Assembly: GCA_049589355.1 (NCBI GenBank)
Contig: JBAWAP010000243.1
Location: forward strand, 1-15,323
Reading direction: 5' to 3'
Length of the DNA: 15,323 nucleotides
Source of the DNA: JBAWAP01 sp049589355
GTDB taxonomy: Bacteria; Chloroflexota; Anaerolineae; VGOG01
In this document: positions 1 through 6,810 of the stretch, piece by piece
Layout: the number at the start of each line of letters is the position of its first letter
Numbering within the stretch: the first letter of the stretch is position 1
Notes under the pieces: generated by a model
The model's database searches: none
Told to the model about the DNA's origin: nothing
The model's input: only the letters and a program-made list of their open reading frames with translations
Made by a program: the position numbers and the translations under genes

Positions 1-35
1 ATGAAGCGCGGCGCCGCTGAGTTGTGACGTTAGCA
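1..35 (+). other. right half of an attC-like recombination site (cut by window edge)
   Basis: The sequence ends in GTTAGCA at 29-35, preceded by a short spacer and a CCGCTGAGTTG segment. This is the layout of the right half (L' box, spacer, R' box beginning GTTAG) of an integron attC site. The same order is seen in the complete site at 231-354. The left half lies outside the window, so pairing cannot be tested. It could also be a copy of a dispersed genomic hairpin repeat with no link to an integron. Confidence 0.35.
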
Positions 36-230
36 GGCAGGCTTTCGGCGTTTCCTGAGAAGGGTTTTTTCTTTTTGGGATTAATCAGGGCGGGTCAGCC
101 TGCCAGGGTACGGGAAGGCACGGTCGCTTCGCCTGCCCTGTTGTCTTCGTGCAATGGGGTGCCGTGGCTGAGGCGGTTTGCGCGGGTGTGGCGCCGGTCG
201 AGCAGGGTATCTTGCCATCGCCGCCTGCTG
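36..230. other. non-coding spacer between two attC-like sites
   Basis: This is about 195 nt of G+C-rich sequence containing one T-rich patch near 65-80. A 70-codon plus-strand reading frame starts at a GTG (24) and ends at the TAA inside the next attC-like site (236). Its composition is arginine-rich and low in structure and it has no recognisable domain, so I do not call it a gene. If the flanking sites are real attC sites, this would be a gene-less cassette of roughly 320 nt including its attC. Confidence 0.3.
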
Positions 231-354
231 TGCTAACAAGCGCTTGCACCTGACCGCCTTCGGCGCGGGTATGCGTGCGCTCTGAGGCAGCCCGCGCTCT
301 GGTTGAGCTATGAGTCTTGCCAGAGTTGGCGGCAGGTGAAGCGGAACGTTAGTG
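231..354 (+). other. attC-like imperfect palindrome
   Basis: The outer boxes CTAAC (233-237) and GTTAG (348-352) are complementary. Inside them lie unpaired spacers (AAG against GAAC) and then a paired segment: left arm 241-258, right arm 328-343. The left arm reads CGCTTgCACCTGaCCGCC, and the right arm is its complement without the two lower-case bases. Two extrahelical bases on the left arm, an unpaired spacer and CTAAC/GTTAG ends are the structural hallmarks of integron attC sites. The central 69 nt (259-327) would form the variable loop. No integrase gene is in the window. A chromosomal repeat with attC-like folding is the main alternative. Confidence 0.5.
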
Positions 355-403
355 TGCAGTGCCTGAGCGATAAGAGAACTGCATACTATCCCGCAAGGGA
401 AAG

Positions 404-437
404 GCCTCGCTCGTGGAAAACACACAGCGAGGCTTTT
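404..437. terminator. hairpin terminator after nuoN
   Basis: An 8-bp perfect stem (GCCTCGCT at 404-411 with AGCGAGGC at 426-433) encloses a 14-nt loop. On the plus strand it is followed by TTTTGTTTTC, the better T-tract. On the minus strand it is followed by CCTTTCCCTT, a weaker tract. It lies about 30 nt past the nuoN stop codon, so it most likely ends the nuo transcript and may also stop rightward transcription coming from the attC-like region. Confidence 0.7.
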
Positions 438-461
438 GTTTTCGTATTGCTCAGGGGGGAA

Positions 462-1913
462 TTAAGCTCCCAGCAGAGCTCCAATGGCTTGCTGAGCCAT
501 GTCCAGCAGCGGCGAGGGCCACAGGCCCAAGGCGACGGTGCCCAGGGCAGCTAAGGCGACGGCTACAGCCAGGGGCCAGGAGAGGCTGAGGGGCTTGGGC
601 TCCTCGGCCTCTCTCATGTACATGACCACGATGACCCGCAGGTAGAAGAAGGCGGAGAGGACGCTGTTGAGGACGCCGATGATGGCCAGCCAGGTCAGGT
701 CGGCCTGGACAGCGGCGCTGAACAGATAGAACTTGCCCATGAAGCCGGCCAGGGGCGGGACGCCTGCCAGGGAGAGCATGAAGATGGCCATGGCTGCCGC
801 CAGGAAGGGGCGGCGGGAGGCCAGGCCAGCGTAGTCAGCTATCTCCACGCCTGGCTCCCCGCGCTGGCCCACGACGATGGCGGTGGCGAAGGCGCCTACG
901 TTCATGAGGGCGTAGGCCAAGAGGTAGAAGAGGACACCGGCAGCACCAGCTTCGTTGGCGGCCACGACGCCCACCAGGATGTAGCCCGCGTGGGCGATGC
1001 TGGAGTAGGCCAGCATGCGCTTGATGTCGGTTTGGGCGATGGCGGCCAAGTTGCCCAGGGTCATGGTCAGCACGGCCAGCGCCGCCAGAGGAACCTTCCA
1101 GCTCGATGCCAGGGTCGGGAAGGCGTAGAGCAGGACGCGGGCCAGGGCGGCGAAGCCAGCCGCTTTGGCTCCCACCGACATGAAGGCCGTGACCGAAGTG
1201 GGCGCTCCCTGGTAGACGTCGGGAACCCACATGTGGAAGGGGACCAGCGCCACCTTGAAAGCAAAGCCAATGAGGAGCAGGCCCAGGGCGATGTAGAGAT
1301 AAGGCCCCGCGCTTGCGCTCCCCAGGAAGCCAACGATTCCCGCCAGGTTCGTCGTCCCGGTGGCTCCGTAGGTCAAGGCGATGCCGTAGAGGAAGAAGGC
1401 CGAGGCAAAAGCGCCCAGGAGGAAGTACTTCAGAGCCGCCTCGCCGGACTCCAGCCGGGCGCGGTTGAGGCCGGTCAGCACGTACAGGGGGATGGAGAGG
1501 ATCTCCAGCGCCAGGAAGATGATGATCAGGTCGGTGGCGGCGCCCATCAGCATCATGCCGGCCGTGGCCAGGAGAAGCAGGGCGTAATACTCGCCGGCGG
1601 CCATCCCTTCCCGGGCTACGTACTCGATGGAGATGAGGATGGATAACCCCGCCGTCGTCAAGAAAACCAGATTGAGGAACAAACTGTAGCCATCGGCCGC
1701 AGCCATGTTCTGAAAGCTGGATGTTTCGCTACCCCAGTTCGCAAACAAAACCGCAGCGGAGATGATCACCCCTGCCAGGCTGAGCCAGGCCGGCAGGGCG
1801 CTCTCCTTCTCACCCCTGAAAAGCTCAACCAGGAGGACCACAAGCGCCGCCACGATAATTACGAACTCCGGTGCAAGAGCTATCAGATTCAAACTGGGTA
1901 TCTCAATGCTCAT
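462..1913 (-). CDS. nuoN: NADH-quinone oxidoreductase subunit N
   Basis: This is an antiporter-like proton-pumping subunit of the complex I membrane arm, in the cytoplasmic membrane. The 483 residues are almost entirely hydrophobic helices (about 14), the usual length for NuoN. Key charged residues are visible: a glutamate in LALEILSIPLYVL (E137), lysine K220 in GFAFKVALVPFHMWVPD and lysine K250 in SVGAKAAGFAAL. These correspond to the conserved Glu/Lys pumping residues of the family. The start is ATG at 1913, with AAGG about 8 nt upstream. It is the last gene of the block, 25 nt after nuoM, and is followed by a hairpin terminator. The linker to nuoM is made of 7-nt repeats. Confidence 0.97.
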   Translation of the reverse strand: MSIEIPSLNLIALAPEFVIIVAALVVLLVELFRGEKESALPAWLSLAGVIISAAVLFANWGSETSSFQNMAAADGYSLFLNLVFLTTAGLSILISIEYVAREGMAAGEYYALLLLATAGMMLMGAATDLIIIFLALEILSIPLYVLTGLNRARLESGEAALKYFLLGAFASAFFLYGIALTYGATGTTNLAGIVGFLGSASAGPYLYIALGLLLIGFAFKVALVPFHMWVPDVYQGAPTSVTAFMSVGAKAAGFAALARVLLYAFPTLASSWKVPLAALAVLTMTLGNLAAIAQTDIKRMLAYSSIAHAGYILVGVVAANEAGAAGVLFYLLAYALMNVGAFATAIVVGQRGEPGVEIADYAGLASRRPFLAAAMAIFMLSLAGVPPLAGFMGKFYLFSAAVQADLTWLAIIGVLNSVLSAFFYLRVIVVMYMREAEEPKPLSLSWPLAVAVALAALGTVALGLWPSPLLDMAQQAIGALLGA

Positions 1914-1923
1914 CTTTTACGCC

Positions 1924-1944
1924 TTGACGTTTCACGTTTCACGG
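1924..1944. repeat. 7-nt tandem repeat, nuoM-nuoN junction
   Basis: Three heptamers (ttgacgt, ttcacgt, ttcacgg on the plus strand) fill most of the linker. The nuoM stop codon (TGA, 1941-1939) lies inside the array. Confidence 0.7.
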
Positions 1945-3432
1945 TCTGCCAACCTGCGCCAACAAAGCCGCCACGGAGCTACCCATCTTGTCGAAGAACA
2001 GGTTCGGGAAAACCCCGATCAGGAAGATGAGTACGACGATGGGCACCAGGACGGCGATCTCGCGGGCCGAAAGGTCCTTCAATTCTCTATTGGCCGGCTT
2101 ATCCAGCGGGCCGTGCATCACCCGGCGGAACATGGTGAGCATGTACCAGGCCCCCAAAATGATGCCCAGGGCGGCGAAGACGGCGTAAGCCACGTTGGCG
2201 CGGAAGGTGCCGACCAGAATGGTGAACTCGCCGACGAAGCCGTTCAAGCCGGGCAGTCCGATGGAAGAGAGGGTGACGATCAGCAGGAAGATGCCGAACA
2301 GCGGCACCTGCTTCCACAGCCCCCCGAAGTCCTCGATCAATCGGGTGTGCCGGCGCTCGTAGAGCATGCCCACCAGCAGGAACAGGGCTCCGGTACTGAG
2401 GCCGTGGTTGACCATCTGCAGGATGCCTCCCGATAGCCCCTGGACGTTCAGGGTGAAGATGCCCAGCACTACAAAGCCCAGGTGGCTGACGCTGGAGTAG
2501 GCCACCAGGCTCTTAACGTCCCGTTGGCTCAGGGCCACCAGCGCGCCGTAGATGATGCCGATGATGGCCAGGACGGACAGCAGAGGCACGAAGGTCACCG
2601 AGGCGTCGGGAAAAAGCGGCAGGCAGAAGCGGGCGAAGCCGTAGGCCCCCATCTTCAGCAGGACGCCGGCCAGGATCACGCTGCCGGCGGTGGGCGCTTC
2701 CACGTGGGCGTCGGGCAGCCAGGTGTGGAAGGGAAAGAGAGGGACCTTGATGGCGAAGCCCAGGGCGAAGGCCAGGAATAGCCAGGTCTGGGCGGCCACG
2801 GGTACGTCGAACTGTAATAATTGAAGCAGGTCGAAAGTAGGCTGGCCAGTGGCCTGAGCGTTCATGAAATACAGCACCAGGATAGCCACCAGCATCAGGG
2901 CGCTGCCCGCGAAGGTGTAGAGGAAGAACTTGAGGGCGGCGTAGATGCGGCGGGCACCGCCCCAGCGCCCGATCAGGAAGTACATGGGGATCAGCGTCGC
3001 CTCCCAGAAGACGAAGAACAGGAACAGATCGAGGGCCACGAACACCCCGATCATCCCTGTCTCCAGGAGGAGCATGAAGACCATGTACTCCTTCACCTTG
3101 TCGGTGATGGCCGTCCAGGAGGATAGCACTGCAATCGGGGTCAGGAGAGTGGTCAACAGCACTAAGAAGAGACTGATGCCGTCCACGCCAAGATGGTAGC
3201 TGATGCCCAGGCTCTCGATCCAGGTAAAATGTTCCACGAACTGCATTTGGGCATTGTCGGACTGAAAGTAGAAGTATAGAGTCAGTGAGATAACGAAATC
3301 AACTGCGGTAACGGCAACGGCCCAGCTCTTTATCGCCCTCGCCTTTTCGCTAGGGATGAACAGGATTACCAGGGCCCCGACCAAGGGCAGGAAGGTTATC
3401 AGAGAGAGGATGGGGAAATCCAGTTGATTCAT
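1939..3432 (-). CDS. nuoM: NADH-quinone oxidoreductase subunit M
   Basis: This is the antiporter-like proton-pumping subunit that sits between NuoN and NuoL in the membrane arm. At 497 residues with about 14 hydrophobic helices it has normal NuoM length. Diagnostic residues are E144 in VFWEATLIPMYFLIG, K229 in GFAIKVPLFPFHTWLPDAH and K260 in LLKMGAYGFAR. These match the glutamate and lysines known to be needed for proton translocation in NuoM. The start is ATG at 3432, with AGAGG about 9 nt upstream. The gene is 46 nt downstream of nuoL, and that linker is largely heptamer repeat. Nothing appears broken. Confidence 0.97.
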   Translation of the reverse strand: MNQLDFPILSLITFLPLVGALVILFIPSEKARAIKSWAVAVTAVDFVISLTLYFYFQSDNAQMQFVEHFTWIESLGISYHLGVDGISLFLVLLTTLLTPIAVLSSWTAITDKVKEYMVFMLLLETGMIGVFVALDLFLFFVFWEATLIPMYFLIGRWGGARRIYAALKFFLYTFAGSALMLVAILVLYFMNAQATGQPTFDLLQLLQFDVPVAAQTWLFLAFALGFAIKVPLFPFHTWLPDAHVEAPTAGSVILAGVLLKMGAYGFARFCLPLFPDASVTFVPLLSVLAIIGIIYGALVALSQRDVKSLVAYSSVSHLGFVVLGIFTLNVQGLSGGILQMVNHGLSTGALFLLVGMLYERRHTRLIEDFGGLWKQVPLFGIFLLIVTLSSIGLPGLNGFVGEFTILVGTFRANVAYAVFAALGIILGAWYMLTMFRRVMHGPLDKPANRELKDLSAREIAVLVPIVVLIFLIGVFPNLFFDKMGSSVAALLAQVGRP

Positions 3433-3446
3433 GCAGCAAGACCTCT

Positions 3447-3482
3447 TTCACGTTTGACGTTTCACGTCTTCACGTCTTTCAC
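3447..3482. repeat. 7-nt tandem repeat, nuoL-nuoM junction
   Basis: The units ttcacgt, ttgacgt and ttcacgt (3447-3467) are followed by two slightly longer variants. The nuoL stop codon (3481-3479) lies in the last unit. This is the same sequence family as the arrays at 1924 and inside nuoJ at 6023. Confidence 0.7.
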
Positions 3483-5380
3483 CTCAGGATCAGGTAACCG
3501 AGCACCACCACCACACCCACGAGCATAGCCAACCCGTAATTTCGCACGTAGCCCGTCTGTAACTTGCGCGTCTCCTCGCCGCTCCAGCCAAAGAAGGCGG
3601 CCAGGCTGTTCACTGCCCCGTCAATGATCCCTGCGTCCAGTACCTGGCTCAGAAAACCAGCAAAGTTCCGCAGGGGATTGACGATCCACGCCATGTAGAT
3701 CTCGTCCACGTAGTACTTGTTGGAGAGCAGCTTGTAGAGGGAGGCGTATCGTTGGCTCAAGCGCTCCGGCAGGCCGGGGTTCACCAGGTACATGTACTGA
3801 GCCAGAATGATGGCCACGATAGCTACTATGGCCGAGAGGGCCATCAGCACCCATTCCAGGATTCCACTTCCCCCCCAGGGTTGGGGGGGACCGAGGGGGG
3901 GCAGCACAGCCTCATGATGGGCGAAGACCGGCTCCAAGAAGCCCTCGATGGCCGAGAGATGCGGTATCCCGATGAGGCCACCTACGAGGGCCAACACCGC
4001 CAGGATGGTCAGGGGAGTGGTCATGATTCGTGGAGATTCGTGGATGTGCAATTCCTTGTCCACCCGCGACGGTCCCCAGAAGGTGAGGAAGACAGCGCGG
4101 AAGGTGTAGAAGGCGGTCAGGAAGGCAGTGACAATGCCGATCAGCCACAGAACGATGGAGCTGTTGAAGGCACGCCACAGGATCTCGTCCTTGCTGAAGA
4201 ACCCCGACAGCAGGGGGAATCCCGCCAGGGCTGCCGCCCCCGCCAGAAACGTCCGGTAGGTGGTTCTCATCTTGTCTTTAAGGCCGCCCATCTTGCGCAT
4301 GTCCAGCTCGCCCGACAGGCCGTGCATGACGCTGCCTGCGCCGAGGAAGAGAAGGGCCTTGAAGAAGGCATGGGTGGTGAGGTGGAAGATGCCTGAGGCG
4401 TAGGCTCCCACCCCCACGGCCAGGAACATGTACCCCAACTGGCTGATGGTGGAGTAGGCCAGCAGGCGCTTGATGTCGTTTTGCACCAGGGCGATGGTCG
4501 CCGCATAGAAGGCAGTGACCGCACCGATGGCGGCTACCAACGTCATGGAGACGGGCGCCAACTCGAACAGCGCGTGAGTGCGGGCCACCATGTAGACGCC
4601 GGCGGTGACCATCGTGGCCGCGTGGATGAGGGCGGAGACCGGAGTGGGACCCTCCATGGCATCGGGCAGCCAGACGTAGAGGGGGATCTGGGCCGACTTG
4701 CCCACTGCCCCAGCGAAGAGCAGCAGGGTGATGGCCGTGGCCAGGCTGGTGGTGAGCGTGTGCGGTGCCTGCTCGAACACCTGAGCGTAGCCCAGGGTGC
4801 CGAAGGTGACGAAGATGAGCATCACCCCCAGGGCGAAGCCGAAGTCGCCTATGCGGGTGACCAGGAAAGCCTTCTTGCCTGCCTCAGCCGCCGCTGGCCG
4901 TTCGAACCAGAAGCCGATAAGCAGGTACGAGCACAGCCCCACCAGCTCCCAGCCGACGTACAGCAGCAGGAAATTGTCGGCCAGGACCAGGATCAGCATG
5001 GAGAAGACGAACAGGTTAAGCAGGGTGAAGAAGCGGGCGTAACGCTCGTCCTCGGCCATGTAGCCGACGGAGTAGACGTGGATCAGGAAACCCACGCCTG
5101 TGACCACCAGAGTCATCAGGGTGGAGAGTTGATCCACCAGGATGGCGGCCTCTATTCGGAAGTCGCCTACCGTGATCCAGGAGAAGAGCGGAACTATTCG
5201 CCCGTGTTCCCCAGATCCTAGTAGTAAGGTGAAGAACACGCCGATGCCCACCAGGAAGGAAAGTCCCACGGCTCCGCAGGCAACCTGCCCAACCCACTTC
5301 TTGCCGATCCTACGCCCCAAGAAGCCGTTAATCAGCACTCCCAACAAGGGAAACAACAAAATCCAAAGCTCAAAATCCAA
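3479..5380 (-). CDS. nuoL: NADH-quinone oxidoreductase subunit L
   Basis: This is the distal proton-pumping subunit of complex I. The 633 residues comprise about 16 hydrophobic helices plus the long C-terminal extension that forms the lateral helix along NuoM and NuoN. Conserved segments seen: WELVGLCSYLLIGFW with E145; FLVTRIGDFGFALG; and GKSAQIPLYVWLPDAMEGPTP with K228, followed by ALIHAATMVTAGVYMVAR. The start is TTG at 5380. The frame has a stop two codons upstream, and GGAGG lies 8 nt before this TTG, so it is the only sensible start. Both start and ribosome-binding site lie within a 7-nt repeat array. An odd Pro/Gly stretch at residues about 494-504 is encoded by a C7/G7 tract. It is otherwise intact. 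Confidence 0.97.
   Translation of the reverse strand: MDFELWILLFPLLGVLINGFLGRRIGKKWVGQVACGAVGLSFLVGIGVFFTLLLGSGEHGRIVPLFSWITVGDFRIEAAILVDQLSTLMTLVVTGVGFLIHVYSVGYMAEDERYARFFTLLNLFVFSMLILVLADNFLLLYVGWELVGLCSYLLIGFWFERPAAAEAGKKAFLVTRIGDFGFALGVMLIFVTFGTLGYAQVFEQAPHTLTTSLATAITLLLFAGAVGKSAQIPLYVWLPDAMEGPTPVSALIHAATMVTAGVYMVARTHALFELAPVSMTLVAAIGAVTAFYAATIALVQNDIKRLLAYSTISQLGYMFLAVGVGAYASGIFHLTTHAFFKALLFLGAGSVMHGLSGELDMRKMGGLKDKMRTTYRTFLAGAAALAGFPLLSGFFSKDEILWRAFNSSIVLWLIGIVTAFLTAFYTFRAVFLTFWGPSRVDKELHIHESPRIMTTPLTILAVLALVGGLIGIPHLSAIEGFLEPVFAHHEAVLPPLGPPQPWGGSGILEWVLMALSAIVAIVAIILAQYMYLVNPGLPERLSQRYASLYKLLSNKYYVDEIYMAWIVNPLRNFAGFLSQVLDAGIIDGAVNSLAAFFGWSGEETRKLQTGYVRNYGLAMLVGVVVVLGYLILR
3870..3901. 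repeat. C7/G7 homopolymer hairpin inside nuoL
   Basis: A run of seven C (3870-3876) and a run of seven G (3883-3889) are separated by six bases and followed by another seven G (3895-3901). They can form a very stable short hairpin. In frame they encode a PPLGPPQPWGG segment in a poorly conserved loop of NuoL between transmembrane helices. This is probably an inserted repeat tolerated in frame. Confidence 0.6.
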
Positions 5381-5433
5381 ACTTCAAACCTCCAATCTCC
5401 AACTTCCAATATCCAATATCTAATCTCCAATTA
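5357..5433. repeat. array of eleven 7-nt repeats, nuoK-nuoL junction
   Basis: Eleven consecutive heptamers can be framed without a gap. The first five begin caaa (for example caaaatc, caaagct), and the rest begin ccaa or ctaa (for example ccaatat twice at 5406-5419). The array spans exactly from the nuoK stop codon (5433-5431) into the first codons of nuoL. Confidence 0.85.
5389..5393 (-). promoter_or_regulatory. nuoL ribosome-binding site, embedded in repeat array
   Basis: GGAGG on the minus strand lies 8 nt before the TTG start at 5380. It arises at the boundary of two heptamers, so the repeat itself supplies the Shine-Dalgarno sequence. It decides the nuoL start. Confidence 0.7.
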
Positions 5434-5733
5434 CCACTTTAGCAGGTTGATTTCATCCACGTCGGTCGTCTCCTTGTGGCGAAAGATGGAGAGGATGATG
5501 GCCAATCCGATCACCACTTCGGCAGCGGCCACGGCCATAACCAGGAAGACGGCGACTTGGCCATCCAGGGAGTTGAGGTAATGGGAGAAGGTGACGAAGG
5601 CCAGGCCAGCGGCGCCCATCATCATTTCGATGCACATCAGGATGACGATGGCGTTGCGCCGCACCAACACACCGACGACGCCGATGACGAAGACAATAGC
5701 ACTTAGAGCGAGATAATACGAGGATGGAATCAT
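5431..5733 (-). CDS. nuoK: NADH-quinone oxidoreductase subunit K
   Basis: This is a small membrane subunit of complex I, 100 residues with three transmembrane helices, the family's usual size. The two glutamates that form part of the central proton path are in place at their usual positions: E36 in CIEMMMGAAGL and E72 in AAAEVVIGLAI. The start is ATG at 5733, only one base after the nuoJ stop. The upstream GGA (7 nt beyond AATTGAA) is weak and lies in the repeat-derived end of nuoJ, so translational coupling with nuoJ is likely. The stop codon abuts the long heptamer array before nuoL. Confidence 0.97.
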   Translation of the reverse strand: MIPSSYYLALSAIVFVIGVVGVLVRRNAIVILMCIEMMMGAAGLAFVTFSHYLNSLDGQVAVFLVMAVAAAEVVIGLAIILSIFRHKETTDVDEINLLKW

Positions 5734-5734
5734 T

Positions 5735-6304
5735 TCAATTTCCGATTTCCGATTTGCGATTTTGGATTTTGGGCTTTGGATTTTGGATTTCCGTTTTCTT
5801 CTTTGCCAGAACCACTGTCCCGACGATGCCGATCAGGAGCAAGACCGCGGCCAGCTCGAAGGGTAGGAGATAGTCGGTGAAAAGCAGCTTGCCGATGGCC
5901 TGGACGTTGCCTATTCTAGCAATAGCTTCTGGCGTATCCGAGCCCTGAGTCCCGGTCAGTGTTCCGCTGAGGAGAATGTAACCTACTTCCACGAATAGCA
6001 CAACGGCCAGGACGACGGCCAAGACGTTTGACGTTTGACGTTTGACGTTTGAACTTGCTCTTGCTTTCTCGTTCTCACCCAGTAACATGGTGACAAATAG
6101 GAAGAGCACCACAATGGCCCCGGCGTAGACGATGACCTGAGCGGCGGCCAGGAACTGAGCGTTGAGCAGAAGGTACAGTCCAGCTAGGCTGCAGAAGTTG
6201 AGGAGCAGGAACAAGGCGCTGTAGACGGCCTTCCTGGCGATGATCACGCCCAGGGCAGCGACGATAGCGATGGCTCCCAGAACGACGAACAGAACCATTT
6301 CCAT
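5735..6304 (-). CDS. nuoJ: NADH-quinone oxidoreductase subunit J
   Basis: This is a membrane subunit of complex I with five predicted helices over 189 residues. The third helix carries the family's conserved YAGAIVVLFLFVTMLLG segment with the pi-bulge region (about residues 60-76). The start is ATG at 6304, with GGAGGA 9 nt upstream; a second in-frame ATG is two codons later. Two segments are unusual. Residues about 84-94 (SSNVKRQTSNV) are encoded by four identical 7-nt repeats. The last 19 residues, from T171, are rich in K, Q, N, P and E and are encoded by eight further heptamers. Both lie outside the helices, in a loop and the tail. It is intact and one base upstream of nuoK. Confidence 0.96.
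   Translation of the reverse strand: MEMVLFVVLGAIAIVAALGVIIARKAVYSALFLLLNFCSLAGLYLLLNAQFLAAAQVIVYAGAIVVLFLFVTMLLGENEKARASSNVKRQTSNVLAVVLAVVLFVEVGYILLSGTLTGTQGSDTPEAIARIGNVQAIGKLLFTDYLLPFELAAVLLLIGIVGTVVLAKKKTEIQNPKPKIQNRKSEIGN
5740..5795. repeat. array of eight 7-nt repeats encoding the NuoJ tail
   Basis: On the plus strand the units are ttccgat twice, ttgcgat, then tttggat, tttgggc, tttggat and tttggat, and finally ttccgtt, with no gap. Read on the minus strand they encode the polar C-terminal extension of NuoJ up to just before its stop codon. They also supply the weak ribosome-binding region of nuoK. Confidence 0.8.
6023..6050. repeat. four perfect 7-nt repeats inside nuoJ
   Basis: gacgttt is repeated four times without variation (28 nt), followed by a degenerate fifth unit. 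It lies inside the nuoJ reading frame and encodes a polar loop between helices 3 and 4. The same heptamer (with c for g) occurs in the nuoL-M and nuoM-N linkers. Confidence 0.9.
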
Positions 6305-6309
6305 GAAAG

Positions 6310-6780
6310 CTAGTCCTCCAACAGGATAACGTGAGGGGTGGCCGGGATGAGCAGTCGTTCCTTGGTATAGACCAAGTCATCCCGCTGATAGTCGGTCAGG
6401 GCGAATTCGTGCATCAGCTTGATGGCTCCGGTGGGGCAGGCTTCCTCACAGTAGCCGCAAAAAATGCAGCGGCTGAGGTTGATCTCATAGACCTTAGCGT
6501 AGCGCTCCCCTTCAGAGTAACGTTCCTCCTCGGTGTTCTCGGCGGCCTCGACATAAATGCAGCCGGCCGGACAATAGGCCGCACACAGGCCGCAGCCCAC
6601 ACACAGCTCCAGGCCGTCCTCTCGACGCTGCAACTCATGCCGTCCACGGAAGCGGGGGTAAAGGCGAACCCTTTCCTCAGGGTACTGGACGGTGATGGGC
6701 TTGACGAACAAATATCTGAGGGTGACCCCCATGCCCCTGAGAATCTGGTATAAACCCTTGACAGCTTCAACAATGACCAT
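6310..6780 (-). CDS. nuoI: NADH-quinone oxidoreductase subunit I (2x 4Fe-4S)
   Basis: This is a ferredoxin-like subunit of the peripheral arm that passes electrons through clusters N6a and N6b towards quinone. It has 156 residues with two complete CxxCxxCxxxCP motifs: C60, C63, C66, C70 (CVGCGLCAAYCP) and C105, C108, C111, C115 (CIFCGYCEEACP). The N-terminal amphipathic helix (VEAVKGLYQILRGMGVTLRY) is typical. The frame stays open far upstream through nuoH, but that part is a shadow of nuoH. ATG at 6780 gives the family's usual N-terminus. No strong ribosome-binding site is seen, because the 29-nt linker from nuoH is heptamer repeat. A TTG two codons earlier is possible. It ends 5 nt before nuoJ. 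Confidence 0.95.
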   Translation of the reverse strand: MVIVEAVKGLYQILRGMGVTLRYLFVKPITVQYPEERVRLYPRFRGRHELQRREDGLELCVGCGLCAAYCPAGCIYVEAAENTEEERYSEGERYAKVYEINLSRCIFCGYCEEACPTGAIKLMHEFALTDYQRDDLVYTKERLLIPATPHVILLED

Positions 6781-6782
6781 TT

Positions 6783-6810
6783 CCAATACCCAATATCTAA
6801 TCTCCAACTT
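6783..6810. repeat. four 7-nt repeats, nuoH-nuoI junction
   Basis: The units ccaatac, ccaatat, ctaatct and ccaactt are contiguous. The last three recur in nearly the same order in the nuoK-nuoL array. The nuoH stop codon (6812-6810) overlaps the end. Confidence 0.75.

Noticed and set aside
24..236. Small plus-strand gene between the attC-like sites
   Set aside because: It has a GTG start inside the upstream attC-like box, no good ribosome-binding site, arginine/serine-rich low-information sequence and no domain.
1..403. Known structured RNA (RNase P RNA, tmRNA, tRNA) in the left intergenic region
   Set aside because: None of the conserved core segments of these RNAs could be found. The structure is better explained by attC-like palindromes and a terminator.
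990..1646. Plus-strand open frame of 218 codons opposite nuoN (and similar long frames opposite nuoL and nuoM)
   Set aside because: These are antisense shadows of G+C-rich membrane-protein genes, rich in H, G, Q and E, with no recognisable domain.
4024..4043. Two tandem attcgtggag-like units in nuoL
   Set aside because: The encoded HESPRIM segment is what the NuoL family has at this place, so it is probably coincidence rather than an inserted repeat.
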